A DNA stretch of 64,000 nucleotides from Nocardioides dongkuii (GTDB lineage: Bacteria; Actinomycetota; Actinomycetes; Propionibacteriales; Nocardioidaceae). Shown one piece after another: positions 26,206 to 35,643 of this stretch (positions within the stretch are counted from its first letter, which is position 1; the number at the start of each line of letters is the position of its first letter). The DNA lies in assembly GCF_014127485.1 (NCBI RefSeq), contig NZ_CP059903.1, positions 3,656,001 through 3,720,000 on the forward strand, written 5' to 3'. The translations under genes and the position numbers were made by a program. Below the pieces are notes generated by a model that did not search any database, was not told where the DNA came from, and saw only the letters and a list, made by a program, of their open reading frames with translations.

Positions 26206-26921
26206 GTCGTCTGGTCGGGGTCGGAGATGTCGGCGTTCGGCAGTCGGATCCGCTGCACGACGACGGTCGCGTCGTTGCCCCGCTCCGTGCGCACCGAGAA
26301 GGACACGTCGATGCTGGCGACGGCGTTGAGGTCCGGCTGAGCGGTCAGCGAGCGGGTGATCAGCTCACCGGAGAAGTCGTAGTAGGAGAACGACGCCGTC
26401 GAAGGCAGGACCAAGCCGTCCACGACCGTGCGGGTCGTCGCCGCGCAGGAGGAGGACGTGGAGCTGCAGTAGGTGAAGCCGTTGGTCGCCGGAAGCGGTC
26501 GTTGCGTGCGCTGGCGCAGGATGGCCGTGCCGCGGGCCTTCGGGTTCTCCAGCACGGTCAGGGTCACCAGGCTCGGGCCCTGGCCCGTGTTGCCGACGTT
26601 GGCGTAGAAGGTGATCTCGTTGGCCGTCGCCTTGACGATCGCGGTCTTCACGCAGGTGCTGCAGTCGAGCTCTTCGAGCTGGTCCTGGCGGACCGCGGTG
26701 CGCAGCAGCTTGCTCGTGGTCATGATGGCGATCTCGCCGCTGGTGGAGTCGTCGAGCCGTTCCTGCATGGTGCTGGAGACCCGGAGTCCGAGGATGACCA
26801 CGGTCGCGATCAGCGTCGTCAGGATCCCGAGCAGGCCCATCGCCACGAGGACCTCGGCCAGGCTCATCCCGGCGTCGCGGTGCTCGCGGTCCACCTGGTC
26901 CTGGCGGGTGCGGGCGCTCAC
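26202..26921 (-). CDS. PilW-like minor prepilin
   Basis: A 239-aa protein with a canonical prepilin signal, DAG18|MSLAEVLVAMGLLGILTTLIATVV, Glu at +5. The ectodomain has two Cys pairs (LDCSTCVK and YCSSTSSSC) and ends in VSFSVRTERGND. It is predicted to prime pilus assembly with the neighbouring PilV- and PilX-like proteins. The GTG start overlaps the preceding stop (GTGA). Confidence 0.82.
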   Translation of the reverse strand: MSARTRQDQVDREHRDAGMSLAEVLVAMGLLGILTTLIATVVILGLRVSSTMQERLDDSTSGEIAIMTTSKLLRTAVRQDQLEELDCSTCVKTAIVKATANEITFYANVGNTGQGPSLVTLTVLENPKARGTAILRQRTQRPLPATNGFTYCSSTSSSCAATTRTVVDGLVLPSTASFSYYDFSGELITRSLTAQPDLNAVASIDVSFSVRTERGNDATVVVQRIRLPNADISDPDQTT

Positions 26922-28231
26922 GAGAGGTTCACCTGCCCGGGGGCGGGAGCGCCCTGTCGCAGCATGACCTCACCCGTGCGTCCGTTGGTGGCGGTCAGCT
27001 TCCAGACGCCGTACGGGAGGCTGGTGCGCAGCTCGCCGCCGGTCGCCACGCCGAGCGAGACCTGCGGCAGGGGCGTCGTCGCACAGTCCCGGTCGCGGCT
27101 GGGCTCGACCGGGGCGGTCAGGGTCGCGGTGACCGGACCGGCCGCGCGTACGATCACCGGCGCCAGCCGGACCTCGGTGTGGGTGGTGGCACCGGGTCCC
27201 ACGGCGACCGGCTCGTCCCGCTCCTGTCCCGTGTACTGCGGGTCGTTGTCGAGGCACTTGCCGGCCCAGACCTCATAGCCGCTCGGGTAGGGCCAGAGGT
27301 GCTCCAGGGTGCGGGTGGCGCCGGTCCCGCTGATGAACTTCTTGCCACCCGGCAGCAGCCCGCTGTTGGCCAGCGCCAAGGGCACCTGCGCCAGGCCCTG
27401 GGGCAGCGCGAAGCCGGCCTCCGTGACGAGCTTGGCGACCATGGTCGCCTCCTGGTCGTAGGAGACCGAGCCACGCCACAGCTGGCCGGCCAGCACCTGG
27501 GCGGTGGTCGCGCCCGTCGGGTCACCGGCCGGGGTCACGTAGCCCGTCTTGGCCACCGTCAGCGAGTAGGCGCCCGGGGTGAGGAACGCCAGGAGCGCGC
27601 ACCCGTCGGCCGAGGTCACCCCCGTCTCGAGCGCTCCGGACGCCGCGCGCGCGGTCACGGTCACGCCGGAGACCGGCTGGCCGAACGCGTCGACGACCTT
27701 CAGGCCGATGTGCCCGGTGAGCGAGGAGTAGGTGCCCTTCGGGGGCGTCATCACCGTCTCCATGACGACCGGCGGACGGTCGCCGAGCTCGGGCCACGTG
27801 ACCTCGACCTTGACCCGGAGGTAGGCGAGCTCGGTCCTGGTGCCCTCGTCGCAGGTCGTCTCCGCGGCACTGTTGACCGCGGCCCACTGGGCCGTGCGCT
27901 TGACGGTGAACGGCACGCCGTTGCTCACCAAGGGCTTGCCGGCGGTGCCGCCGGGCAGCGGGTTCGCGTTGACGGTGAGGTTGGTGGTGAGGGTCTCGGG
28001 GCCGCGCAGCACGGAGCTGAACGCGTCGCGGGTGATCTCCAGCTCGCGGGTCGCCAGGTCGCCGGCGATCAGCCGGGCGCGGTCCTCCCGGGTCAGCGCG
28101 ACGGCCTGGGTCAGCCCGGCGAGCGCGGCGGTGGACATGATGAGGAACAGCGCGAACGCCACCACGACCTCCATCAGCGTCATGCCCTCGTCCCGGTGGC
28201 GAGCGCCGGGTCCCCTCGACTCCTCCATCAC
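26918..28231 (-). CDS. PilV-like minor prepilin with carboxypeptidase-regulatory-like domain
   Basis: A 437-aa protein. Prepilin cleavage is at G16|M17 with Glu at +5 (MTLMEVVVAFALFLIMSTAALAGLTQ). After a pilin-like region (to about residue 170), a carboxypeptidase-regulatory/CnaB-like beta-sandwich is seen: GHIGLKVVDAFGQPVSGVTVTARAASG...GCALLAFLTPGAYSLTVAKTGYV. A second beta-rich segment follows, making it far longer than usual PilV. Start is the GTG at 28231 or the ATG three bases later. Confidence 0.8.
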   Translation of the reverse strand: MMEESRGPGARHRDEGMTLMEVVVAFALFLIMSTAALAGLTQAVALTREDRARLIAGDLATRELEITRDAFSSVLRGPETLTTNLTVNANPLPGGTAGKPLVSNGVPFTVKRTAQWAAVNSAAETTCDEGTRTELAYLRVKVEVTWPELGDRPPVVMETVMTPPKGTYSSLTGHIGLKVVDAFGQPVSGVTVTARAASGALETGVTSADGCALLAFLTPGAYSLTVAKTGYVTPAGDPTGATTAQVLAGQLWRGSVSYDQEATMVAKLVTEAGFALPQGLAQVPLALANSGLLPGGKKFISGTGATRTLEHLWPYPSGYEVWAGKCLDNDPQYTGQERDEPVAVGPGATTHTEVRLAPVIVRAAGPVTATLTAPVEPSRDRDCATTPLPQVSLGVATGGELRTSLPYGVWKLTATNGRTGEVMLRQGAPAPGQVNLS

Positions 28232-28232
28232 G

Positions 28233-29453
28233 TCAGCCGATGAGCTCGAAGACGGAGAAGATCGGCATGTACAGCGCGATGATCATGGCGCCGACGACGC
28301 CGCCGAGCAGGGCGATCATCAGCGGCTCGATCAGCGAGGTCAGGGCCTCGGTGGTGGCCTCGATGTCCTGGTCGTAGGAGATCGCGATCCGCCTCAGCAT
28401 CTGGTCGAGCGCGCCGGTCTCCTCGCCGGAGGCGATCATCTGCACGACCATCGGCGGGAAGATCTCGTGGCGCGCCAGCGGACCGGCGACCGACTCGCCC
28501 TGGGCGACGGACTTGCGTACGTCGTCCACCGCGTGGCCGACGACGACCGAGCCGGTGGTCTGGCCGACGACCTCGAGCGAGCGCAGGATCGGCACGCCCG
28601 CGGACAGCATGGCGCTGAGGTTGCGGGTGAACCGTGCCAGGGCGATCTTGGCGAAGAGCGGCCCGAAGACGGGGAGCTTGAGCTTCAGCGGGTCGACGAA
28701 CTCGCGGACCTTCTCATCGTGGTGGTGCCGGCGCCACCAGAAGGTGAAGGCCACGCCGAAGACGAGGGCGGCGGGCACGATGTAGACCATCAGGTCGGAG
28801 AGGGTGACCAGGACCTGGGTGGGCAGCGGCAGCGTCCCGCCGAGGTCGGCGAACATCTTCTCGAAGATGGGGACGATGAACAGCAGCATGCCCAGGCACA
28901 TCAGCACGGCCATGATGAGGACGACGACCGGGTAGGTCATCGCGGACTTGACCTTGCCGCGCAGCTTCACGTCGGCCTCGAAGGTCTCCGCGATCTGGCG
29001 CATCGCGCCGTCGAGGAAGCCGCCGGCCTCGCCGGCACGGGTCATGTTGACCATGAGCGGCGGGAAGACCCCCGGCTCCGCGGCGAACGCCGAGGACAGG
29101 CTGCGCCCGCCCTCGACCCCCTGCCGCACCTCGGTGAGGACGCGACGCAGCTCGGGGTTGTCGGCCTGCTCGCTGAGGATCGTGAGCGCGCGGAGCAGCG
29201 AGAGCCCGGCGTCGATCATGGTCGCGAGCTGGCGGGCGACGAGCGCGAGCTCCTTGAGCTTGATCTTCTTCGAGCCGGGCAGCGTGATCTCGCGCTGGAG
29301 ACCGGTGCCGGCCTTGCTGATCTGGAGCGGGACGTAGCCCATCGTCCGCAGCTTGTCGGCCACGGCGCTCTCGGAGGCGGCCTTGACCTTGCCCTCGCGG
29401 AACCGGCCCTCGGTGTCGCGGACCTTGTACTCGTAGACCTCGGTGGCGCTCAT
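28233..29453 (-). CDS. pilC: Type IV pilus inner-membrane platform protein PilC
   Basis: A 406-aa T2SF-family platform protein with two repeats of the cytoplasmic helical domain (residues about 65-190 and 270-390) and three TM segments (about 165-190, 215-240, 375-400). Family motifs are LALVARQLATMIDAGLSLLRAL, NMTRAGEAGGFLD, FTRNLSAMLSAGVPILRSLEVVG and MIASGEETGALDQML. It connects the PilB/PilT motors to the growing pilus. It overlaps pilT by ATGA. Confidence 0.95.
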   Translation of the reverse strand: MSATEVYEYKVRDTEGRFREGKVKAASESAVADKLRTMGYVPLQISKAGTGLQREITLPGSKKIKLKELALVARQLATMIDAGLSLLRALTILSEQADNPELRRVLTEVRQGVEGGRSLSSAFAAEPGVFPPLMVNMTRAGEAGGFLDGAMRQIAETFEADVKLRGKVKSAMTYPVVVLIMAVLMCLGMLLFIVPIFEKMFADLGGTLPLPTQVLVTLSDLMVYIVPAALVFGVAFTFWWRRHHHDEKVREFVDPLKLKLPVFGPLFAKIALARFTRNLSAMLSAGVPILRSLEVVGQTTGSVVVGHAVDDVRKSVAQGESVAGPLARHEIFPPMVVQMIASGEETGALDQMLRRIAISYDQDIEATTEALTSLIEPLMIALLGGVVGAMIIALYMPIFSVFELIG

Positions 29454-30667
29454 CCGAGACCACCAGCCGTCACGGAGCTCTGCCACGGGTTGAGCTCGTT
29501 GCTGCCGAGCGCGGCGTGCGAGCCGCCCCCGGAGCGCCCGCGCAGCCCGGAGGAGGCGATGAGGGTGATCAGGTCGCCGGCGTCGGCGCAGTGCTCGAGC
29601 GCCGCCTCCTGGGTGATCCGCCCCTGCTTGACCAGGTCGGCCAGGTGCGAGTCCAGCGTCTGCATGCCCTCTCGGGCGCCGGCCTGCAGCGCACCCGGGA
29701 TCTGCGGCAGCTTGTCGTCGCGGATCATCGCCCGGATGCCGGTGTTGCAGACCATCACCTCGAGCGCGGCGACCCGTCCCTGGCCGTCCGCGGTCGGCAC
29801 CAGCGCCTGGCAGACGACCGCGTTGAGGGTGGCGGCCAGCTGGGTGCGCACCTGCTGCTGCTGGTCGCTCGGGAAGACGTCGACCATGCGGGAGATGGTG
29901 TCCTGCGCCGACTGGGTGTGCAGGGTGGCGAGCACCAGGTGGCCGGTCTCGGCCGCGGTGAGCGCGACCGAGATCGTCTCGAGGTCACGGAGCTCGCCGA
30001 CCAGGATCACGTCCGGGTCCTGGCGCAGCACCTGCCGCAGGGCCGAGCGGAACCCTTGGGTGTCCACGCCGACCTCGCGCTGGTTGACCACGCACCCGCG
30101 GTGCTCGTGGAGGAACTCGATCGGGTCCTCGATGGTCATGATGTGGCCGCGGCGGCTGCGGTTGACCTGGTCGACGATGGCCGCGAGCGTGGTGGACTTG
30201 CCCGACCCGGTCGGTCCGGTGACCAGCACCAGGCCGCGCTTCATCGCCGCGAAGCCCGAGACGATCGGCGGCATGCCGAGGTCGCCGAGGGTCTTGATCT
30301 CCCACGGGATCAGCCGCAGCACGGCGCCGACGGACTCGCGCTGCCAGAACAGGTTCACGCGGAAGCGGGCCTGACCGGGCACGGCGTAGGCGAAGTCGAG
30401 CTCGCGCTGCTCCTCGAACACCTTGCGCTGGCGCTCGGTGAGGACGGCGTACAGCGCCTGCTGCAGCGACGCCGTCTCCAGCACCGGCCGCCCCACGACG
30501 GCCTGCATCTCGCCGCGCACGCGGATCGTCGGCGGCACGCCGACGGTCAGGTGCAGGTCGGAGCCGCCGAGCTCGACGACCTGCTGGAGCAGCTCGTCGA
30601 GCGCCAGCGTGTCCGCGTGGTCCGGCTCGTCGTACCCGCCGCCCCAGGAGGAGTCACCCCACGACAC
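29450..30667 (-). CDS. pilT: Type IV pilus retraction ATPase PilT (first copy)
   Basis: A 405-aa hexameric secretion-type ATPase powering pilus retraction. It has the N-terminal PAS-like SDLHLTVGVPPTIRVRGEM region, Walker A GPTGSGKSTT, the Asp box TIEDPIEFLHEH, Walker B VILVGELRD and the His box ETGHLVLATLHT. The family AIRAMIRD motif is present as GIRAMIRDDKLPQI. The C-terminal tail (after about residue 365) is Gly/Ser-rich and variable. It overlaps pilB by 14 bp. Confidence 0.94.
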   Translation of the reverse strand: MSWGDSSWGGGYDEPDHADTLALDELLQQVVELGGSDLHLTVGVPPTIRVRGEMQAVVGRPVLETASLQQALYAVLTERQRKVFEEQRELDFAYAVPGQARFRVNLFWQRESVGAVLRLIPWEIKTLGDLGMPPIVSGFAAMKRGLVLVTGPTGSGKSTTLAAIVDQVNRSRRGHIMTIEDPIEFLHEHRGCVVNQREVGVDTQGFRSALRQVLRQDPDVILVGELRDLETISVALTAAETGHLVLATLHTQSAQDTISRMVDVFPSDQQQQVRTQLAATLNAVVCQALVPTADGQGRVAALEVMVCNTGIRAMIRDDKLPQIPGALQAGAREGMQTLDSHLADLVKQGRITQEAALEHCADAGDLITLIASSGLRGRSGGGSHAALGSNELNPWQSSVTAGGLG

Positions 30668-32489
30668 GGAGCACCTCCTCGACCGTGGTCTTGCCGGCCA
30701 GCACCTTGGCCCACCCGTCGTCGCGCAACGTCGTCATCCCTTGCTCCCGTGCGGCACGTGCGATCTCCTCGGTCGGGGCCCGCCGTACGGCGAGCCGCTC
30801 GATCTCCTCCGTCACCGGCATCACCTCGTGCAGCGCCATCCGGCCGCGATAGCCGGTGCGCGAGCACGAGGTGCACCCGGCGGCGCGGTACAGCTCCCGC
30901 GGTCCGTCCTGCGGCATCCGGAACCCCATCCGGGTCAGCTCCTCCGGCGCGGGCCGGTAGGCCTCCTTGCAGCGCGGGCACAGCGAGCGGCACAGCCGCT
31001 GGGCGACGACGCAGTCCAAGGCGGAGCCGACGAGGAAGGGCTCGATGCCCATCTCGACCAGCCGGGTCACGGCCGACGGCGCGTCGTTGGTGTGCAGCGT
31101 CGAGAGCACCAGGTGACCAGTGAGCGAGGCCTCGATGGCGATGTTCGCCGTCTCGTGGTCGCGGATCTCGCCGATCAGGATGATGTCGGGGTCCGAGCGC
31201 AGGATCGAGCGCAGCGCGGAGGCGAAGGTGAGGCCGGCCTTGGGGTTGGTCTGCACCTGGTTGATGCCGGGCAGCCGGTACTCCACCGGGTCCTCGACCG
31301 TGATCACGTTGACGTGCGGCTGGTTGAGGATGTTCAGCGTCGCGTAGAGCGTCGTGGACTTGCCGGAGCCGGTGGGGCCGGTGGCCAGGATCATCCCGTA
31401 GGGCTTGGCGTAGGACTGCGCGAACAGCGCCCGGTTCTCCGGCTCGAAGCCGAGGTCGTCGAGGCCGAGACGGGTGTTGGTGTTGTCGAGCACCCGGGCG
31501 ACGATCTTCTCGCCCCACACGGTCGGCAGGGTCGCGACGCGGAGGTCCATCGCGCGGCCGCCGTGGTCGACCGTGAGCCGGCCGTCCTGCGGGACCCGCC
31601 GCTCGGCGATGTTCATCCCGGCCATGATCTTGAACCGGGAGACGACGCCGTTGATGATCGACCGCGGCGCCCGGTGGGCGTCGACGAGGACGCCGTCGAT
31701 GCGGTAGCGCACCCGGAGCTCGTGCTGGGTCGGCTCGAGGTGGATGTCGGAGGCCCGGTCGGCGATCGCCTGGGTGATCAGCAGGTTGACGAACCGCACG
31801 ACCGGCGCGTCGTCGACGACCTCGGTGAGGCCGTCGAGGTCCTCGTCCTGGCTGCTCTGGTCGCCCTGGAAGTCCGAGGACAGCCCGGCGAGCTCCTCCT
31901 CGGCGCGGTAGGAGTCGTTGAGCCGCTGCGCGATCTCCGAGCGCGCGGCCAGCATGAAGCGGACCGGGCGGCGCGAGAGCCGGCCCAGGTCGTCCTTGAG
32001 CTCGAGGTCGGCGACCTTGCGCACCGGCACCGCGACGAGCAGCTCGTCGCCGTCCCAGCCGTAGGGGACGACCCCGGCCCGGCGTACGAACTCCGCGGAG
32101 ACGACGGTCGCCGCGGAGGGGTCGACGGAGATCTCGGTGAGGTCGACGTGCTCGACGCCGGCGACGCCCGCGACCACCCGCAGCACGCGGACCCGGTCGA
32201 CGTCGTCCTCGAGCAGCGCCTCGATGACCGAGCCGTGCGAGCTCGCGGCGGCGGCCCGGGCCCGGGCGGCCTGCTCGACCGTCACGACCTGCGCGGCGAG
32301 CAGCGCCTCGGTGGTGGCCTCGGCGGTGGTCGCGATCCGGCTGTCCTCGGAGAGCCAGCGGTCGGCACGGCGCGAGCCGGTCCGCACCGCGGTCAGGTGG
32401 TCGCGGAGCTCCTCGTCCGACCCCGAGGCGGGGCCCGAGGCCGGGGGGCCGGGGGTCGCGGTGGCCCAGTCGCTGGGCCAGGCCGTCAT
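30654..32489 (-). CDS. pilB: Type IV pilus assembly ATPase PilB
   Basis: A 611-aa extension ATPase. An N-terminal GspE-N-like domain (residues about 55-200) precedes the C-terminal motor: RASDIHLEPTQHELRVRYRIDGVL, Walker A GPTGSGKSTT, Asp box TVEDPVEY, Walker B IILIGEIRD, His box GHLVLSTLHTNDAPSA, and the tetracysteine zinc site CPRCK...CTSCSRTGYRGR that separates PilB from PilT. ATGA overlap with the second pilT. Confidence 0.95.
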   Translation of the reverse strand: MTAWPSDWATATPGPPASGPASGSDEELRDHLTAVRTGSRRADRWLSEDSRIATTAEATTEALLAAQVVTVEQAARARAAAASSHGSVIEALLEDDVDRVRVLRVVAGVAGVEHVDLTEISVDPSAATVVSAEFVRRAGVVPYGWDGDELLVAVPVRKVADLELKDDLGRLSRRPVRFMLAARSEIAQRLNDSYRAEEELAGLSSDFQGDQSSQDEDLDGLTEVVDDAPVVRFVNLLITQAIADRASDIHLEPTQHELRVRYRIDGVLVDAHRAPRSIINGVVSRFKIMAGMNIAERRVPQDGRLTVDHGGRAMDLRVATLPTVWGEKIVARVLDNTNTRLGLDDLGFEPENRALFAQSYAKPYGMILATGPTGSGKSTTLYATLNILNQPHVNVITVEDPVEYRLPGINQVQTNPKAGLTFASALRSILRSDPDIILIGEIRDHETANIAIEASLTGHLVLSTLHTNDAPSAVTRLVEMGIEPFLVGSALDCVVAQRLCRSLCPRCKEAYRPAPEELTRMGFRMPQDGPRELYRAAGCTSCSRTGYRGRMALHEVMPVTEEIERLAVRRAPTEEIARAAREQGMTTLRDDGWAKVLAGKTTVEEVLRVVG

Positions 32490-33607
32490 GGGGTCTCCCC
32501 CTCGATCGCGCCGGGCTTCCAGCCGGTACGGCGCAGCGCCACGGTGAGGTCGTGGGCGTTGCTCGCGGCGCCGCGGGCCGTCCGCAGGTCGATGAGGCCG
32601 TCGATGACCAGCCGCACCAGGTGCTGGTCGAAGGACTGCATGCCCGAGTAGCCGCCGTCGGCGAGGATGTCGGGGATCTCGTTGGTGCGGTCCGGGTCGG
32701 CGATGGCGTCGCTGAACCGGGCGTCGGCGACGGCGACCTCGAGCACGCACACCCGGCCGCGGCCGTACAGGCGCGGCACCAGGCGCTGGCAGACGATGCC
32801 CTGGAGGCTGCTCGCGAGGGCCGCGCGGACACGGGGCTGCTCGTGCGGCGGGAAGAACGCGAGGATCCGCTGCACGGTCTCGAGCGCGTCGGTGGTGTGC
32901 AGCGTGGAGAGCACCAGGTGGCCGGTCTCGGCCGCCGACAGCGCGGCGTGCACGGTCTCGGCGTCGCGCATCTCGCCGATCAGGATGACGTCGGGGTCCT
33001 GGCGCATCGCGGCACGCAGCGCGCCGGACCAGGTGTGGGAGTCGCTGCCCAGCTCGCGCTGGGTGACCGTCGCGGTGCGGCTGCGGTGCACGACCTCGAT
33101 CGGGTCCTCGAGGGTCAGCACGTGCACGGCGCGCTCGTCGTTGATCGCGTCGATCATCGCCGACAGCGTCGTGGTCTTGCCGGAGCCGGTCGGGCCGGTC
33201 ACCAGGACCAGGCCGCGGGTCTGCATCGCCAACTTGCGGACAACCGGCGGCATGTCGAGCGCGTCGAGCGACAGCGGCTCGTCGGTGATCCGGCGCAGCA
33301 CGCAGGCGTCGCGGCCCTGGGTCCGGAACGCGTTGACGCGGAACCGGCCGACGCCGGGGAGGTGCACGGCGAAGTCGGCCTCCATGACGGCGGCGTACGT
33401 CGCGCGGACGTCGTCGCTCATCGCGGAGCCCATCATCGCGCTCACCTCGTCGGCGGTCACGACCGGACCGATCCCCACGAGGGCGCCCTGCACCCGCATC
33501 CGGGGCTGCTCGTCCGAGCGCAGGTGGAGGTCGGAGGCGCCGGCCTGGACGACGGCCTCGAGCAAGGCCCGCAGGTCGGCGAGTCCGGCTTCGGCGACGA
33601 TCGTCAC
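32486..33607 (-). CDS. Second PilT/PilU-like ATPase
   Basis: A 373-aa PilT-family ATPase and the first gene of the minus-strand pilus operon. It has SDLHLRSDEQPRMRVQG, Walker A GPTGSGKTTT, Asp box TLEDPIEV, Walker B VILIGEMRD and His box AAETGHLVLSTLHT. It differs from the other PilT in the C-terminal region, which lacks the AIRxxIR motif. It may act as PilU, a retraction helper, or be specialised. An AGGAGG Shine-Dalgarno lies just before the GTG. Confidence 0.9.
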   Translation of the reverse strand: MTIVAEAGLADLRALLEAVVQAGASDLHLRSDEQPRMRVQGALVGIGPVVTADEVSAMMGSAMSDDVRATYAAVMEADFAVHLPGVGRFRVNAFRTQGRDACVLRRITDEPLSLDALDMPPVVRKLAMQTRGLVLVTGPTGSGKTTTLSAMIDAINDERAVHVLTLEDPIEVVHRSRTATVTQRELGSDSHTWSGALRAAMRQDPDVILIGEMRDAETVHAALSAAETGHLVLSTLHTTDALETVQRILAFFPPHEQPRVRAALASSLQGIVCQRLVPRLYGRGRVCVLEVAVADARFSDAIADPDRTNEIPDILADGGYSGMQSFDQHLVRLVIDGLIDLRTARGAASNAHDLTVALRRTGWKPGAIEGETP

Positions 33608-33823
33608 GGGTCCTCCTGAGGGCAACGGGTGGGGGCGGCGACCCCCACGGCGGGAGGTCACGTGTTCCCTGTCGGCACCTCGGGGGGTCGACCTGAGCGC
33701 GGCGCTCCGGAAACTTTCCGAAACTCCCTGCCCACAACGGTCAAGTGCGGGGGCCGACCGGCCGACATCCATGTCAAGGACCGCACCCGGTCCCGCAGGA
33801 CCCGTCCAGGTGAGGAGGACTCG
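33608..33823. promoter_or_regulatory. Divergent regulatory region of the two pilus operons
   Basis: A 216-bp region between the start of the PilT2-first operon and pilM. It contains an interrupted palindrome, CGGAAACTTTCCG (33708-33720), followed by a partial repeat GAAACTCC. No TANNNT box at leaderless distance was found for either side; both first genes have strong Shine-Dalgarno sequences (AGGAGG, GAGGAGG), so both mRNAs must be leadered. Confidence 0.4.
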
Positions 33824-34864
33824 ATGGCACGCACCGTGGTAGGCCTCGAGATCGGCAGCACGTCCGTGCGCGCCGTCGAGGTACGACACGGCAGCCGCCG
33901 CCCGACGCTGCTGCGACAGGGCCGCGTCCAGCTGCCGGTCGGCGCGGTCGAGGCAGGCCTGGTCCGCGACCCGGCCGCCGTGAGCGCTGCGCTGCGGGAG
34001 CTGTGGGCGACCGAGGGGTTCTCCCGGCGCGAGGTGCGCCTCGGCGTCGGCTCGGCGTCGGTGCTGGTCCGGCAGCTCGACCTGGAGTGGATGCCCGAGG
34101 AGGACCTGCGGCGCTCGCTGCGCTACCAGGTCGCCGACCTGCTCCCCGTCCCGGTCGACGACGCCAACCTCGACCTGGTCGCCCTCGGCGACCGCGAGGT
34201 CACCGACGACCAGGGCATCACCAGCCGGGTCGCGCGCATCCTGCTCATCGCGACCGCTCGCGACGCCGTCGACGGGCTGGTCCGCTGCGTGCAGGCGGCC
34301 AAGCTGCGCCCGGTGCGCGCCGACCTCTCGGCCTTCGCAGCCGTGCGGGCCGCCGCCGGCGTCCCCGGCCGCAGCAGCATGCCCGACGGTACGCCGGCCC
34401 CCGAGGCCGTCGTCGACATCGGGTCCCAGACCATCACGGTCACCGTGCACACCGCCGGCCGCCCGGAGTTCGTCCGCGTCGCGCCCGGCAACGGTGGCGA
34501 GATGATCACCCGCTCGCTGGTGGAGCAGATCGGCGCCTCGCACGCGGCGGCCGAGGAGATCAAGCGGACCCCCGGCGCGCTGCCCGGCGTCGGCGGTGTC
34601 CCCCGCAGCCACGAGGAGGCCGTCCTGCTCGAGTCGACCCACCGTCTCATCGGCGAGATCCGCACGACGCTGCAGTTCCACGCCACCGGCGAGTCCACCG
34701 CCCCGACCCGGGTGGTGCTGACCGGCGGCGGCGCCGGCCTGCCCGGCCTGACCGAGCACTGCGAGGCGGCCCTGCGGATGCCCGTGCACCCGCTGGACGA
34801 CGAGCGCCTGGCGAGCCCCGAGCTCGCCGTCGCGTACGGCCTCTGCCTCGGAGCGGCCGCATGA
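33824..34864 (+). CDS. pilM: Type IV pilus assembly protein PilM
   Basis: A 346-aa actin-like cytoplasmic ATPase-fold protein. It has the phosphate-1-like VVGLEIGSTSVRAVEV, the conserved LDLEWMPEEDLRRSLRYQVADLLPVPVDDANLD segment, AVVDIGSQTITVTVH and adenosine-loop LTGGGAGLPGLTEHC. It forms a cytoplasmic ring and binds the N-terminus of PilN. GAGGAGG lies 5 nt before the ATG. ATGA overlap with pilN. Confidence 0.94.
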   Translation: MARTVVGLEIGSTSVRAVEVRHGSRRPTLLRQGRVQLPVGAVEAGLVRDPAAVSAALRELWATEGFSRREVRLGVGSASVLVRQLDLEWMPEEDLRRSLRYQVADLLPVPVDDANLDLVALGDREVTDDQGITSRVARILLIATARDAVDGLVRCVQAAKLRPVRADLSAFAAVRAAAGVPGRSSMPDGTPAPEAVVDIGSQTITVTVHTAGRPEFVRVAPGNGGEMITRSLVEQIGASHAAAEEIKRTPGALPGVGGVPRSHEEAVLLESTHRLIGEIRTTLQFHATGESTAPTRVVLTGGGAGLPGLTEHCEAALRMPVHPLDDERLASPELAVAYGLCLGAAA

Positions 34865-35643
34865 GCCGCCACAGCCGCCGCAGCGACCCGACGGCGCGCC
34901 CCGCCCCCGTCCTCGTGGAGCCGTCCGCGACCCCGGCCGTCAACCTGCTCTCGCCGTGGGTGCTGGAGGAGCTGCGGGTGCGCAAGATCCGGCAGCGCTT
35001 CGGCTACGGCCTCGCGGCCCTGGTCGTGGTGGCCGCCGGCAGCTGGGGCGCCCAGCAGCTGCGCCTCTCCGACGTGCAGTCCGACCTCGACTCCGAGGTG
35101 TTCGCCGGCGACACGCTGCGCGCCCAGATCTCCGAGCTCGCACCGGTCTCGACGTACGTCGGCGACGTCCAGCGCCGCGCCGAGACCGTGCACGGCACGA
35201 TGTGGACCCAGGTCAGCCAGTCCGACGCGCTGTCCGCGCTGCAGGACGCGACCCCGCAGGGCGCCGAGCTCACCCTGGTCTCGTTCACCAGCCCGGCCAC
35301 GGACGGCGCCGTCGACCCCGCCGCCGCCGTCCCGTCCGCCGAGCTGCTGGCCGAGACCCGCGGCATCGTCGCGACCTGCCCCGGACCGGACCCGTTCGCG
35401 GCCCGCGCCGTGGTCGCCTGCGTGACGCTGGAGGGCACGGCGCCGAACCGCCAGGCGGTCTCCGCGCTCGTGCGCGACCTCGGTCGGGACCCGCTGTTCG
35501 TCGAACCGTTCGTCAACACCACGACGACCGCGGAGGGCGTGGTGACCTTCTCCGGGTCCGTCGGCCTCTCCCCCGAATCGTTCACCCACCGCTACGACGG
35601 AGTCGCCGCCCCGGCGACGCCCGTCCGGGAGGAGAGCCGATGA
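34861..35643 (+). CDS. pilN: Type IV pilus assembly protein PilN
   Basis: A 260-aa bitopic protein. The PilM-binding N-terminal motif is seen as AVNLLSPWVLEELRVRK, followed by one TM helix (GYGLAALVVVAAGSWGAQQL), a coiled stretch and a ferredoxin-like extracytoplasmic domain. The N-terminal extension before the motif (about 25 residues) is longer than in proteobacteria. ATGA overlap with pilO. Confidence 0.85.
   Translation: MSRHSRRSDPTARPAPVLVEPSATPAVNLLSPWVLEELRVRKIRQRFGYGLAALVVVAAGSWGAQQLRLSDVQSDLDSEVFAGDTLRAQISELAPVSTYVGDVQRRAETVHGTMWTQVSQSDALSALQDATPQGAELTLVSFTSPATDGAVDPAAAVPSAELLAETRGIVATCPGPDPFAARAVVACVTLEGTAPNRQAVSALVRDLGRDPLFVEPFVNTTTTAEGVVTFSGSVGLSPESFTHRYDGVAAPATPVREESR

Noticed and set aside
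20545..26340. A 1931-codon open frame on the plus strand opposite the FN3 protein and PilX/PilW-like genes
   Set aside because: It is the mirror of GC-rich codon usage on the other strand: its product is Arg/Gly/Val-rich low-complexity sequence with no domain, while the minus-strand frames encode recognisable proteins.
33608..33823. Possible riboswitch (for example cyclic-di-GMP) ahead of the pilus operons
   Set aside because: No conserved GEMM-type helix or tetraloop/receptor could be built by eye; only a short CGGAAACTTTCCG palindrome was seen.
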